The notes under the pieces were generated by a model. The model did not search any database, was not told where the DNA came from, and saw only the letters and a list, made by a program, of their open reading frames with translations. This document shows, piece after piece, positions 54,811 to 64,000 of a stretch of DNA of 64,000 nucleotides (position 1 is the first letter of the stretch; each line of letters starts with the position of its first letter). The position numbers and the translations under genes were made by a program. The stretch is from Opitutales bacterium UBA2995 (lineage in GTDB: Bacteria > Verrucomicrobiota > Verrucomicrobiia > Opitutales > UBA2995): the NCBI GenBank assembly GCA_002346535.1, contig DDZZ01000038.1:232462-296461 (forward strand), read 5' to 3'.

Positions 54811-55908
54811 TTAGTTCAGGGATCCTTTCCCCTCGAACAGTGCTTCCAGCTTTTCTTCGTATTCAGCATTTTGCAGCGCCTCGACCACCGGCTCCAACTC
54901 TCCCTCCATCACTTGCGGCAAGGCCTGCAGAGTGAGGCCAATCCGATGATCTGTAACCCGGCCTTGAGGATAATTGTAAGTACGGATTCTCTCGCTGCGA
55001 TCACCCGTTCCAACCTGGCTCTTTCGCTGTGCCGCGTATTTCTGCTGCTCTTCCCACTGCTTTTTTTCCAATAATCTGGAGTAAAGGACTTTCAACGCTT
55101 TTTCCCGGTTTTTGAGCTGTGAACGCTCATCCGCACAATAGACCATTTCGGCGGTGGGCGTGTGAATGATCCGAACAGCAGAATCGGTGGTATTCACATG
55201 CTGCCCCCCGGCACCGGAAGCGCGCATGGTGGTGATTTCCAATTCATTGGGATCAATATCAAGATCTACCTCTTCGGCTTCGGGCATCATGGCGACGGTG
55301 ACCGTTGAAGTATGGATACGTCCTCCCGATTCAGTAACCGGAATCCGTTGCACGCGATGCACTCCAGACTCGTAGCGCAGCTTTTTGTAAACTTCTTCAC
55401 CGGTAACCAGAAAGATAGTCTCCTTGAACCCTCCTACCTCCGAGGGGCTACTGCTCATGGGCTCAATTTTCCAGCCGTTCAGCTCTGCAAAACGATGGTA
55501 AAGCCGGGCCAAGTCTCCTGCAAACAAGCTTGCTTCATCGCCACCGGCACCCGCCCTGATTTCCACAATCGTATTTCGAGAATCGGTAGGATTCGGCGGA
55601 ATCATAGCTATCATAATCTTCTGCTTCAAATTTTCAAAGGTGCTTTCTAAACCAGGGAGCTCAGATTCCGCTAACTCGCGCAATTCTTCCTCGGCTTGAT
55701 GGTCATCGACCAGCTCTTTGGTATCAGAGATTTCACTCTGAAGCTTCTCAAGAGTAACGTATTGCTCGATCAAACTACCCAATTTCTGGTGCTCACGGGA
55801 TAGCTCTGCCGCTCTCCTTTGATCCTGAAAAAAATCGGGCGAGGCCATTTCGCCGTCCAATTCCTGATAGCGGGCTTTGTAGGGTTCTATGGACGGTATC
55901 CCGGTCAT
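54811..55908 (-). CDS. prfA: Peptide chain release factor 1
   Basis: 365 residues from ATG MTGIPSIEPYKARYQELDG; an in-frame Met 25 codons upstream would give an unlikely hydrophobic lead. Reads UAA and UAG. PVTESGGRIHTSTVTVAMMP covers the PxT codon-recognition region, here PVT, and GAGGQHVNTTDSAVR has the GGQ motif that is methylated by PrmC. Divergent from the broken HAD gene at 55974. Confidence 0.96.
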   Translation of the reverse strand: MTGIPSIEPYKARYQELDGEMASPDFFQDQRRAAELSREHQKLGSLIEQYVTLEKLQSEISDTKELVDDHQAEEELRELAESELPGLESTFENLKQKIMIAMIPPNPTDSRNTIVEIRAGAGGDEASLFAGDLARLYHRFAELNGWKIEPMSSSPSEVGGFKETIFLVTGEEVYKKLRYESGVHRVQRIPVTESGGRIHTSTVTVAMMPEAEEVDLDIDPNELEITTMRASGAGGQHVNTTDSAVRIIHTPTAEMVYCADERSQLKNREKALKVLYSRLLEKKQWEEQQKYAAQRKSQVGTGDRSERIRTYNYPQGRVTDHRIGLTLQALPQVMEGELEPVVEALQNAEYEEKLEALFEGKGSLN

Positions 55909-55973
55909 GCAATTATGGCGAATTAAATAAGTGGAATTTTGTAAAGCAACCCGTATAAAGATTGCTCTTTCAA

Positions 55974-56976
55974 ATGGAAACAAGCCTATACAAGCAAAAC
56001 GTAGTCGCCTGCATTTGGGATTTTGACAACACCTTCATCCCGGGGTTCATGCAGGGACTCTTATTGTAAGCGTTACAAGATAAACGAAAAACAGTTCTGG
56101 GACGAAGTGAACGGTCTTCCTGCGACCTACAAAAAAAGAGGGTTAACTGTTTCTTCCGACACGATTTACCTCAACCATCTCCTGAGTTACGTTCGCAGCG
56201 GAACCATCAAAGGCCTGACCAATGAGGCCCTCGAAGAATTGGGAAAGGAACTCGTCTTCAATCCTGGTCTTCCCGAATTCTTCAAATCGTTGAAGAAGCT
56301 GGTCAAATTGAAAGATGAATACAAGAAGCACGACATCCAACTTGAACATTATATCGTCAGCACTAGCATGGCGGCAATGATTCGGGGAAGTAAAATTGCA
56401 CTATTTGTCGAAGGTATTTATGGCTATGAGTTCATAGAAGACCCTTTTGCGCCTCATTACTTAAAACAACAGGATCTTGGGCTACACGCTGACAGGGAAG
56501 TTGCACAGACAGGCGTGGTCATTGATAACACCATTTAAACCCGCTACATTTTCGAAATAAACAAAGGCTGCAACAAAAACCCAGCTATAAAGGTAAACTC
56601 TGATATCCGTCATTCAGACCAAAGAGTCTCCTTTCACAACATGATTTATGTAGCGGACGGGCCAAGTAATATCTCCATATTTTCTGTCGTGAAAAACAAT
56701 GGCGTAAAAACCTTTACGGTATACAACAAGGGGTCGCAGAAAGAATTTGCACAGAATGACCGGCTGCTGCAAAGCGGACGTATTCACGGTTACAGCCCAA
56801 CGAATTTTGAGGAAACGAGCGATACCGGTATGTGGCTGAAAATGCATGTGTGCACCATCTGCGACCAAATAACCGAGCAACGCGAGATTGCTTTGAATCG
56901 CAAGGTGAGAAACCGCGACAACACATTCACAACGATGAAAAAACGCTTGAAAAAACGCTTGAAAAGCCTCAACTGA
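55974..56976 (+). pseudogene. HAD-superfamily phosphatase gene, frameshifted and interrupted by a stop
   Basis: Starts at ATG METSLYKQNVVACIWDFDNT, where DFDNT is the HAD nucleophile motif. After about 26 codons the frame breaks near 56050-56064 and continues one frame over as KRYKINEKQFWDEVNGLPA. A TAA at 56536-56538 interrupts it, after which the same frame runs on (TRYIFEINKGCNK, IYVADGPSNISIF, with the metal-binding DGPS motif) to 56976. The family is an approximately 330-residue HAD protein. A broken phosphatase, not a working gene. Confidence 0.85.
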
Positions 56977-57094
56977 AGCAGGAATCCTTTTTCAAAGAAA
57001 AAAAGCGGCAAGAATAGGGAAAATTTTAGCTTTTCAAACGGAAACAAATTTCTATACCTAGCTTCACAATTGTTTTTAACCCCAATATTTGCAA

Positions 57095-58012
57095 ATGATT
57101 GAAGTTCAATCGCTCCACAAACGCTATGGCACGATCAACGCCGTGAACGGCGTGAATTTCGAAGTTAATCGAGGCGAAATCCTGGGTTTTCTCGGACCAA
57201 ACGGTGCCGGAAAATCGACGACCATGAAAATGATTACTGGTTTTGTCCGGCCGACCTCAGGAACAGTCCTGGTGGACGGCCTAGATGTCCAAGAGCACTC
57301 TGTTCCCGTAAAAGAACGCATTGGCTATATGCCCGAGAACGGGCCCATTTATGGGGAGATGACCGTAGTGGAATTTTTAAATTTTATCGCTGATATTCGC
57401 GGTTTTAGCGACCCTACTCAAAAGGAAGATGCCATCGACCACGTCTGCGATCTCTGTCGCCTGAATTCAGTCCGCCACCAATCCATTGAAACCTTGAGCA
57501 AAGGTTACAAACAACGGGTTGGATTCGCCCAGGCGGTCTTGCATGATCCCCCGGCTCTTATTCTAGACGAACCCACAGACGGTCTGGACCCAAACCAGAA
57601 GAAAGAAGTCAGGAAAATTATCCGGGCAATGGCTAAGGACAAAGCCATTGTTCTTTCAACCCATATTTTGGAGGAGGTAACTGCTCTGTGTACGCGGGTT
57701 ATCATCATCGCCAATGGAAAGGTGATCGCAGATGAATCACCAGAAAGCCTTCTCCAGCGCAACAAGCATTTCAATGCATTGTGCATTCGTTTTGAAGAAG
57801 CTGACCTTGAAGTCGTTAAAAAAGGAATCAAGGAACTTCCAGAAATTGCCAACGCCGAAATAAACGATGGGGCTCTCGAAGTATTTCCCAAAAACAAACA
57901 ATCAATTGACAATTTGATTTTGAAAACCTGCCGCGACAATGAGTGGGCTATTTCCCATTTCGAAAAGCGTCCGGTTGGCTTGGACGAAGTCTTCTGGGAG
58001 TTGACTGCCTAA
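57095..58012 (+). CDS. ABC-type export ATPase, GldA/CcmA-like
   Basis: 305 residues from ATG; an in-frame TTG two codons earlier is possible. Walker A GPNGAGKSTTMKM, signature LSKGYKQRVGFAQA, Walker B ALILDEPTDGLDP. It powers the permease encoded 28 bases later. This ATPase-permease-auxiliary-DUF4340 order is the Gld-type set found in Bacteroidota and many other phyla, whose exported substrate is not established outside gliding strains. Confidence 0.93.
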   Translation: MIEVQSLHKRYGTINAVNGVNFEVNRGEILGFLGPNGAGKSTTMKMITGFVRPTSGTVLVDGLDVQEHSVPVKERIGYMPENGPIYGEMTVVEFLNFIADIRGFSDPTQKEDAIDHVCDLCRLNSVRHQSIETLSKGYKQRVGFAQAVLHDPPALILDEPTDGLDPNQKKEVRKIIRAMAKDKAIVLSTHILEEVTALCTRVIIIANGKVIADESPESLLQRNKHFNALCIRFEEADLEVVKKGIKELPEIANAEINDGALEVFPKNKQSIDNLILKTCRDNEWAISHFEKRPVGLDEVFWELTA

Positions 58013-58040
58013 ATTGAGCTTTCTCTATCCGTCTTCGACT

Positions 58041-58760
58041 ATGACACAAGTATTACCTATCTTTAAACGCGAATTCTTTGGCTATTTCCGGTCGCCAGTA
58101 GCTTACGTTTTTCTAATCGTATTCTTGGTGGTATCCTCGGGGTTGACCTTTTACGTCGGTCAATTTTTTGACGCAAGGGTCGCATCCCTGAGCACATTTT
58201 TCACCATGCAGCCCTGGATATATACCTTTTTTATATCTGCAGTGGGAATGCGTCTTTGGGCCGAGGAAAAACGATCCGGAACCTGGGAGCTCTTGTTTAC
58301 ACTACCCGTTAGAATACGTGAAGCTGTTATTGGCAAATACCTGGCTGGATGGGCATTTATCACTACTGGAATCCTCCTGACTTTTCCATTACTACTAACA
58401 GTCGGATATCTGGGTGACCCCGACTGGGGACCTATCTTTACCGGGTATTTTGGAAGCATCCTAATGGCAGGCAGCTTTCTTGCGGTCTGCTCCTTCACCT
58501 CCGCAATTACCAAGAATCAAGTCATCAGTTTTGTAATCAGCGTAGTCATCAATCTTTGCCTTGTATTTCTGGGCTGGTCGGTCTTGACGGATCTAATCTC
58601 CTTCCTGCCCGTCTCCTGGATAGATGCCCTGAGTAATTTCAGTTACTCCACTCATTTTGAGGGATTCTCGAGAGGCATGGTCATTTTCGAGGACTTGGCT
58701 TTCTTTTTGTCCCTATCCTTTATATCCTTGTTGCTCACAGTGATTATCCTGGAACGCTAA
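58041..58760 (+). CDS. ABC-2 type permease, GldF-like
   Basis: 239 residues from ATG MTQVLPIFKREFFGY; a TTG nine codons earlier lies only one base after the ATPase stop. About six membrane helices, with the usual amphipathic interface sequence FKREFFGYFRSPVAYVF and the GMRLWAEEKRSGTWELL loop. Forms the membrane channel with the ATPase. The next gene starts 17 bases later. Confidence 0.92.
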   Translation: MTQVLPIFKREFFGYFRSPVAYVFLIVFLVVSSGLTFYVGQFFDARVASLSTFFTMQPWIYTFFISAVGMRLWAEEKRSGTWELLFTLPVRIREAVIGKYLAGWAFITTGILLTFPLLLTVGYLGDPDWGPIFTGYFGSILMAGSFLAVCSFTSAITKNQVISFVISVVINLCLVFLGWSVLTDLISFLPVSWIDALSNFSYSTHFEGFSRGMVIFEDLAFFLSLSFISLLLTVIILER

Positions 58761-58777
58761 TCCAAACGGCAGAAAAC

Positions 58778-60661
58778 ATGAATACATCACAAAAGCTTAT
58801 CGCTGGATTCCTTCTCATCCTGATCCTCATTTTGACTAACATGTTCGCCAGCTTGTTTAGCTGGAAAATCGATCTTACATCGGGCAAAATCTTTACGCTC
58901 TCTCAGGGTAGCCAGCAACTGGCTGCACAGTTGGAGGAACCTGTAGATTTTGTTTTCTACTTTAGCCGCACGGTGGAGGATTTGCCCATATCCTTTAAAA
59001 ATTATGGCACACGGGTCGAAGAAATGTTGCGGCAATTCGAAGCGGCGTCGAAAGGAATGATCCACCTCAATATCATTAATCCAAAACCGGATACCGAAGA
59101 GGAAGAAGCCGCCATGCAAGCCAGCATATCAGGGAATCCTATGAGTAATGGGGAAACCCTATTTTTCGGATTGACAATGACCCAGGCAGACAACCAGGAA
59201 ACCATACAGGTTTTTGACTACCGGAAGGAAAGCTCACTCGAATACGACATCGCCAAGGCGCTTTACACAGTTCAGCAATGGGACAAACCGACAATTGGGC
59301 TGATCTCCGGCTTACCAATTGTAGGGACTCCGCAATTCTTTCCCGGACAACAACCTCAAAGCCAGGACTGGGTATTCGTTGAGCAGTTACGCCAGACATT
59401 TGAATTTTCCGAAATCAATTCAGCGGATGACTGGCCGGCAGTTGTAGATGTGCTGATGGTGGTACATCCCCAAAATCTGGATGAGCAAATGCTGTTTGAA
59501 ATCGACCAACATATCATGGCCGGTAATCCAACCTTCATCGCACTGGACCCATCCAGCTATTTTATGAAGGCCAATCAGAACCAGCAGCAAATGATGATGG
59601 GTCAGCCTCCGCAAGGCGTCACAAGCAGCCTCGGCCAACTGTTTACTGCTTATGGCATAGAATTCAGCGAGATGGAAATGCTAGTGGATAACAATTACGC
59701 CGCACGCGTCCAGTCACAGGGTGGAACGCCTATGCAAATGCCTACGTGGCTCAACCTGACAGAGGAGGCCGTTAACCAGGATGAGTTCATCATGTCCCAA
59801 CTGGACTCCCTTCTGTTCGTGGAATCGGGAACTTTTGGGAAAACGGAAGATTCGGAATTGGAAATTATTCCGCTGATCCAATCCTCCGGTGATGCGGGCA
59901 CCATTTTCGCGATGTTGGCAAACCAGATCGCCAACCCTTTGCAATTGACCAACAATATGAACAAGTCCGACTCTCCGGAAACGATCGCCGGATTTGTGCG
60001 TGGAAATCTGAAAACCGCATTTCCCGATGGTAGGCCACTGGAGCCACCAGAAGAGGGTGAAGAAGCACCTCCACCATTTGCAGCCGATGACACTGATTCT
60101 CTCAAAGAATCTAACGCACCTTGCAATCTGTTTGTAGTAACGGATACAGATTGGATGCAGGACCAATTTTCCACCCGGAGACTGAACTTCATGGGGGTCA
60201 GCGCAGTACAGCCCCTCAACGACAATCTAAATCTACTGACCAATGCAGTAGAATTCATGTCAGGCAGCCAGGAGCTCATTTCTATTAGGCCAAAGGGCAA
60301 TTCGATCCGCCCTTTCATAGTTGTCGATGAAATCGAGAAACAGGCCCAAGTTGAATACCAACAAAAACTGGATGCTCTCAATCAGGAGGTGCAGGGGTTC
60401 GAAACTAGAATCCGCGAATTGCAAACCCAACAAGGAGGCGGAAATTCAATTATCATTACTCCCGAATTGCAGGCGGAAATCGCCGAGCTGAATAAGAACG
60501 CCGCGGCCAAGCGCAGCGAGCGAAGAGAAGTTCGAAAGAAACTCAGGGAGAAAGTTGAAAGCCTGAACTTCACCCTAGCCTTAGCCAATCTGGCAATCGT
60601 CCCCTGTGCAGTGTTCGTATTGGGGGTAATCTTTTTTATCCGAAGACATCACCGTAAGTAG
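58778..60661 (+). CDS. GldG-like auxiliary subunit of ABC exporter
   Basis: 627 residues. One N-terminal membrane helix (about 5-26), a large extracytoplasmic domain (DUF4350/ABC_transp_aux-like, about 40-500), a coiled-coil (about 530-600) and a C-terminal helix (about 603-622). FTLSQGSQQLAAQLEEPVDF is typical of GldG. Contains Gln- and Met-rich loops (NQNQQQMMMGQPPQG). The DUF4340 protein begins 12 bases after its stop. Confidence 0.88.
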   Translation: MNTSQKLIAGFLLILILILTNMFASLFSWKIDLTSGKIFTLSQGSQQLAAQLEEPVDFVFYFSRTVEDLPISFKNYGTRVEEMLRQFEAASKGMIHLNIINPKPDTEEEEAAMQASISGNPMSNGETLFFGLTMTQADNQETIQVFDYRKESSLEYDIAKALYTVQQWDKPTIGLISGLPIVGTPQFFPGQQPQSQDWVFVEQLRQTFEFSEINSADDWPAVVDVLMVVHPQNLDEQMLFEIDQHIMAGNPTFIALDPSSYFMKANQNQQQMMMGQPPQGVTSSLGQLFTAYGIEFSEMEMLVDNNYAARVQSQGGTPMQMPTWLNLTEEAVNQDEFIMSQLDSLLFVESGTFGKTEDSELEIIPLIQSSGDAGTIFAMLANQIANPLQLTNNMNKSDSPETIAGFVRGNLKTAFPDGRPLEPPEEGEEAPPPFAADDTDSLKESNAPCNLFVVTDTDWMQDQFSTRRLNFMGVSAVQPLNDNLNLLTNAVEFMSGSQELISIRPKGNSIRPFIVVDEIEKQAQVEYQQKLDALNQEVQGFETRIRELQTQQGGGNSIIITPELQAEIAELNKNAAAKRSERREVRKKLREKVESLNFTLALANLAIVPCAVFVLGVIFFIRRHHRK

Positions 60662-60673
60662 CCCACATTTACC

Positions 60674-61909
60674 ATGAAGTTGAGAACACTTTTAATCGTT
60701 GCCGTAATCCTGGCCATCCTTACCTCGGTAGGCTACTACATCCGCAATGCATCGCTGACTACTCCTGAGGACGATCCACTGATCGGCACTCAAATAGTTG
60801 ACCCAAACATCCTGAAGGCAGTCACGAAAATACATATAACCAAAGAGGGAGAAGAAGCGATCCTTGAGCAAAACGATCAAGGCAAGTGGGTCGTAAAATC
60901 CCTTTATGGACTCCCAATCGATTTTGGTAAGCTGAACAGGATGATCAGAAGCATGGTGGATTCAAAAGTCCTCCGGCGAATCACATCGCGGGAGAATCGC
61001 CTTGCGCGGCTGGACCTTACCCAAGGAACCGTGAAATTTTTATCCGACGAAGGGAAGGAACTGGTAAATCTCACCTATGGAAAGTCGCTTTCCGGTGGAG
61101 GAAAAGCTTTTATCTTTGGTTATGAAAAAACTGCCTTTCTTTCCTCCGAAAATCCCAGTATAGATGCAAATTCCAATAACTGGGCCGACAAGGTTCTATA
61201 CAAGTTTGAAGCGGATAACGTAGCCGGCATTCAGTTTGTCCTTTCGGATGAGACATGGGGAGTGCGACGGGATGATAAGGATAAGGATTTTGTTTCAACC
61301 TTACCGGTTGATGCCCGAACTCCAAAGCAGTCTGACATCAAATCACTCATTAACCGCTTCACAAGTTTACGGTTTACTGAGGTAGGCGAGAGAGAAACGG
61401 AATCGGCCACCGAAGCCTGGAAACTGGCAGTGGATAACGAACGGTCATTGAAATTCACTCTGTTTTCCGGAGAAACCATCTCGGTTAAAATGAACCAATG
61501 GGCTCCGCTCGACCCGGAAGGTGAGGAGGCGCCGGCAACTACCGAATCCCCTGTGGCCTATCTCCATATTTCCATTAGCCAACCCGATCATGCCATCAAC
61601 GGCCTTATGGATCGATTGATTTTCAAAGCGTCCTCATACACCTTTACCAGTATTCCATTGGAAATCACTGAAGTAGCCGATCTTCTGGAACCGGAGGAAG
61701 AGCCCGAAGAGGGAACCAGTCCAGCAGAGATAGGCTCAGACGAGCAAGAGGATAGTCCGGCTTCTGCAACCACTAAAACCATTCAAGGACAACCGGAAAT
61801 CAAACAACACGACGACGGCAATTCCGTTATTTTTGAGGCGAATCCTCCTAAAAAGGAAGAAGCCGTTGAGAATGCTGAAGAAGCAGAGGCGGCGACAAAA
61901 AGTCCTTAG
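60674..61909 (+). CDS. DUF4340 protein, last gene of the Gld-type operon
   Basis: 411 residues. N-terminal membrane helix (about 4-22), then repeated beta-rich DUF4340 units (GKWVVKSLYGLPIDFGKLNRM, then FEADNVAGIQFVLSDETWGV). The C-terminal 90 residues are acidic and low-complexity (EEPEEGTSPAEIGSDEQEDS). Such proteins accompany GldFG-like exporters and are thought to be extracytoplasmic. The stop overlaps recJ's stop by four bases in convergent orientation. Confidence 0.87.
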   Translation: MKLRTLLIVAVILAILTSVGYYIRNASLTTPEDDPLIGTQIVDPNILKAVTKIHITKEGEEAILEQNDQGKWVVKSLYGLPIDFGKLNRMIRSMVDSKVLRRITSRENRLARLDLTQGTVKFLSDEGKELVNLTYGKSLSGGGKAFIFGYEKTAFLSSENPSIDANSNNWADKVLYKFEADNVAGIQFVLSDETWGVRRDDKDKDFVSTLPVDARTPKQSDIKSLINRFTSLRFTEVGERETESATEAWKLAVDNERSLKFTLFSGETISVKMNQWAPLDPEGEEAPATTESPVAYLHISISQPDHAINGLMDRLIFKASSYTFTSIPLEITEVADLLEPEEEPEEGTSPAEIGSDEQEDSPASATTKTIQGQPEIKQHDDGNSVIFEANPPKKEEAVENAEEAEAATKSP

Positions 61910-63618
61910 GCACTCGGCTTCCAATCCTGAAGCTCCATCTGGAGTAATCTGCGTCCGTTAAATTCATTCCAGTTAAGTTTGATCGCCAGATCGATGTTGC
62001 TGTCCGCCGGAGGCAAACGATCCGCTTTCTTCCAGGCGACTCCGGATACAAAGGTCCCGTTTCGAGCACGCAGACAAAACCGAAAATGATCATTCCCGAA
62101 TGGCTCCGGACACTGAGCCAGGCGGATTTCACTCAATCCGAAAACCGGCTCGGGATTGCCTTCACCAAAAGGATTGAGCAGGCCTACCGTATTCAACAGA
62201 TCAGGACAAATGTCATCGGGTCTGATGTAAGCAGCTATCTCAATTTCCGGCTCAAATAGATCGCCTTCAAGAGCACGTTTTACCGCATTGTCGAACGCCA
62301 CCTGAAAAGCTTCTATGTTGCGGCATTCCAGGGAAACACCAGTAGCCATCGGGTGACCACCCCAACTATTTAGGAGATCACTGCATTCACCAAGCACCTC
62401 AATCAGATTCACACCAGGGACACTTCGCCCTGAGCCTTTGGCCAATTCGCCTTTTTGGCCAAGCACGACCGTGGGAACATTGTGCTTTCTCGATAAACGA
62501 CCTGCCACAATACCCACAACCCCGGGATGCCAGTCCGAGCGGTGAAGCACGTACCCCGAAGCACCCTGAAGGAACTTACCGATGTAAACATTGGCCTCAT
62601 CAACAATTGCCCTTTCAATTTCCTGCCGCTCAAGATTCATGCTGTCTAGTTCCTTGGCAATATCCAGGCAACGTCGCAGGTTTTTGCTCAGGAGCATGTT
62701 TACGGTCATTTCGGCATTGGCCAATCGTCCACTTGCGTTAATCCGCGGACCCAATTTGAAGGATATATCGGTTGGCGAAATGGAACGGCCAGTTTCCATC
62801 CCTGAAACATGAAAAAGCGCATGCAACCCTTCGCGATGCGTTGATTCGAGAACCTTCAGGCCCCGATGCACAAGAATACGATTTTCACCAACCAGAGGGA
62901 CCAAATCGGCAATAGTGCCCATCGCCACCAGGTCCAAATACTCTTTCAACTCGATCTTATATGCGGTGCGGTCTCCCTCTTCACGTAAGGATTTTACGAT
63001 ACCGTGGACAAGCTTGAAGACCAGACCAACTGAACAAAGATTTTTCCAGGGTTCGTGAGAGCCATCATTCACATGCGGATTTACTAGTATCGCCGGAACT
63101 GGCTCTTTGCAGGTCCGACGATGATGGTCGATGATAATAACATCTGCGCCTGTTGATCGGATGTATTGAATTTCTTCGGCTGAATTAGTTCCACAGTCCA
63201 CGGCAATCACCAGACCTGCCGGTTGATCCGCTAGGGCACGATCCACAACCGCCTTGGAAAGACCGTAGCCCTCATTCATTCTTTGAGGAATTGTAAATTC
63301 AGGGAGGGCACCGAAGCGGTTCAAAGCATGGACAAGCAACACGGTGCTCGTAACTCCATCCACATCATAATCACCGATGATGGCAATTCGCTCATTTTGC
63401 TCCATAGCCCGGCGAATCCGATTAACGGCATCTTTCAAGCCGGTTAGACTGAAAGGGTCATCTAAATGCTTAAGCTTCGGGTGCAAAAAGGCCCTGGCCT
63501 CCTGAGGTTCTTCGATATCTAGGCGCGCCAGTAACTGACCAATGAGCCGAGGGACTCCCAATGATTTTGTGAAGTGGGAAACCTTCCGTTCCGAAACGGC
63601 TGCACTCCGCCAAATCAT
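61906..63618 (-). CDS. recJ: Single-stranded-DNA exonuclease RecJ
   Basis: 570 residues, normal length. 5'-3' exonuclease in recombination and repair. DHH motifs: IIGDYDVDGVTSTVLL, VIAVDCGTN and VIIIDHHRRTC; DHHA1 domain with INASGRLANAE and HPGVVGIVAGRLSRKH, then GGHPMATGVSLE; the OB-fold tail ends at LLQMELQDW. Six bases after the secF stop on the same strand, an arrangement common in several phyla. Confidence 0.96.
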   Translation of the reverse strand: MIWRSAAVSERKVSHFTKSLGVPRLIGQLLARLDIEEPQEARAFLHPKLKHLDDPFSLTGLKDAVNRIRRAMEQNERIAIIGDYDVDGVTSTVLLVHALNRFGALPEFTIPQRMNEGYGLSKAVVDRALADQPAGLVIAVDCGTNSAEEIQYIRSTGADVIIIDHHRRTCKEPVPAILVNPHVNDGSHEPWKNLCSVGLVFKLVHGIVKSLREEGDRTAYKIELKEYLDLVAMGTIADLVPLVGENRILVHRGLKVLESTHREGLHALFHVSGMETGRSISPTDISFKLGPRINASGRLANAEMTVNMLLSKNLRRCLDIAKELDSMNLERQEIERAIVDEANVYIGKFLQGASGYVLHRSDWHPGVVGIVAGRLSRKHNVPTVVLGQKGELAKGSGRSVPGVNLIEVLGECSDLLNSWGGHPMATGVSLECRNIEAFQVAFDNAVKRALEGDLFEPEIEIAAYIRPDDICPDLLNTVGLLNPFGEGNPEPVFGLSEIRLAQCPEPFGNDHFRFCLRARNGTFVSGVAWKKADRLPPADSNIDLAIKLNWNEFNGRRLLQMELQDWKPSA

Positions 63619-63624
63619 GCCGGT

Positions 63625-64000
63625 TTAGGCCTTGCTTTTAGATTTCGCGCCCGCTTCCCACTCATACTTGGGCAATACGTCCGAATGGGATTCCACATGT
63701 CTCCGATCTCCCTTGTGCCACCAGTAAAAAACCGGACTGGCGATAAAAATCGAAGAAAACGTTCCGGTGAGAATACCAACCACAAAGGTAAATGCAAAGT
63801 CGCGAATAATACCCGTTCCAAAAATGAGAAGGGATACCGTTACCAACAAAGTAGTCACAGAAGTTAAAATGGTACGGGCCAGGGTGCGATTGATCGCCAA
63901 GTTGACAATCTGGTTTAGCTTAAGACCGGGATTAAGATCCAATTCTTCGCGTATCCGGTCAAAAACTACGATCGTATCATTTAGTGAATATCCGACAATC
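63625..64000 (-). CDS. secF: SecF protein-export membrane protein (5' part outside window)
   Basis: About 125 C-terminal codons are visible, and the start lies beyond the right edge. Contains GYSLNDTIVVFDRIREE, a SecF signature, and three C-terminal helices (ILTSVTTLLVTVSLLIFG, FAFTFVVGILTG, then SIFIASPVFYWW). It helps SecYEG move proteins across the inner membrane using the proton gradient. It could be the C-terminal half of a fused SecDF; the window cannot tell. Confidence 0.93.
   Translation of the reverse strand, partial: IVGYSLNDTIVVFDRIREELDLNPGLKLNQIVNLAINRTLARTILTSVTTLLVTVSLLIFGTGIIRDFAFTFVVGILTGTFSSIFIASPVFYWWHKGDRRHVESHSDVLPKYEWEAGAKSKSKA

Overview
The window is chromosomal DNA of a heterotrophic Gram-negative bacterium. 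It carries LPS-export genes, KDO-8-P phosphatase, a TonB-dependent receptor and a tail-specific periplasmic protease. Several traits fit a marine Verrucomicrobiota (Opitutae-like) or related PVC lineage: an animal-type deoxyribose-phosphate aldolase next to ALDH16-type genes, NamZ/DUF1343, sugar-isomerase and Gfo/Idh genes, and a Gld-like ABC system with a DUF4340 protein. That assignment is an inference, because no rRNA or other phylogenetic marker was analysed. I see no tRNA, rRNA, CRISPR array, insertion sequence or prophage.

Layout. 1-4242 (minus) is one run: a fused E1 dehydrogenase gene, kdsC, lptC-like, lptA-like and lptB (cut by the window edge). 4295-9404 holds elbB, a PfkB sugar kinase and a deoC operon with two ALDH-family genes. 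9591-13715 holds htpG and ppk1. 13716-17310 is a damaged surface-sugar locus: a GT2 remnant, two intact overlapping sugar epimerases and an acetyltransferase remnant. 17583-20780 is a signalling block with one histidine kinase, two NarL-type regulators and a lone receiver domain. 20880-23454 has an orphan Fe3+-type ABC permease followed by a broken SIS-domain isomerase and a truncated GT4 gene. 23608-28443 holds clpB, small envelope proteins, a nuclease-like protein and nth. 28539-34707 holds gcvP, glycerate kinase, a DUF2062 pseudogene and namZ. 34932-38536 holds an Fpg-like gene, a sugar isomerase and Gfo/Idh genes with an NfeD-like fragment and a Gfo/Idh fragment among them. 38537-39328 is AT-rich and almost empty. 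39329-43632 holds xseA, a VTT membrane protein and a methyltransferase-glycosyltransferase fusion. 43755-46661 is a tyrA-aroA-cmk operon. 46860-56976 holds a TonB receptor, purE, a ferredoxin, a rhomboid protease, a Tsp protease, prfA-prmC and a broken HAD phosphatase gene. 57095-61909 is a Gld-type ABC export operon. It converges on recJ and secF, and secF is cut by the right edge.

How the genes work together. The deoC-ALDH operon, perhaps with the convergent sugar kinase, would take deoxyribose to glyceraldehyde-3-phosphate plus acetaldehyde and oxidise the aldehyde. The two ALDH genes look like a two-domain ALDH16 protein split by one in-frame TGA. tyrA, aroA and cmk are translationally coupled. 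lptA, lptC, lptB and kdsC support LPS assembly.

The most striking overall feature is gene decay. At least nine remnants lie among intact housekeeping genes (GT2, hexapeptide acetyltransferase, SIS isomerase, GT4, DUF2062, NfeD, Gfo/Idh, SDR, HAD), and four of them concern surface polysaccharide. This suggests loss of a surface glycan pathway and relaxed selection. Two of the frameshifts fall in poly-A runs and could be sequencing errors.
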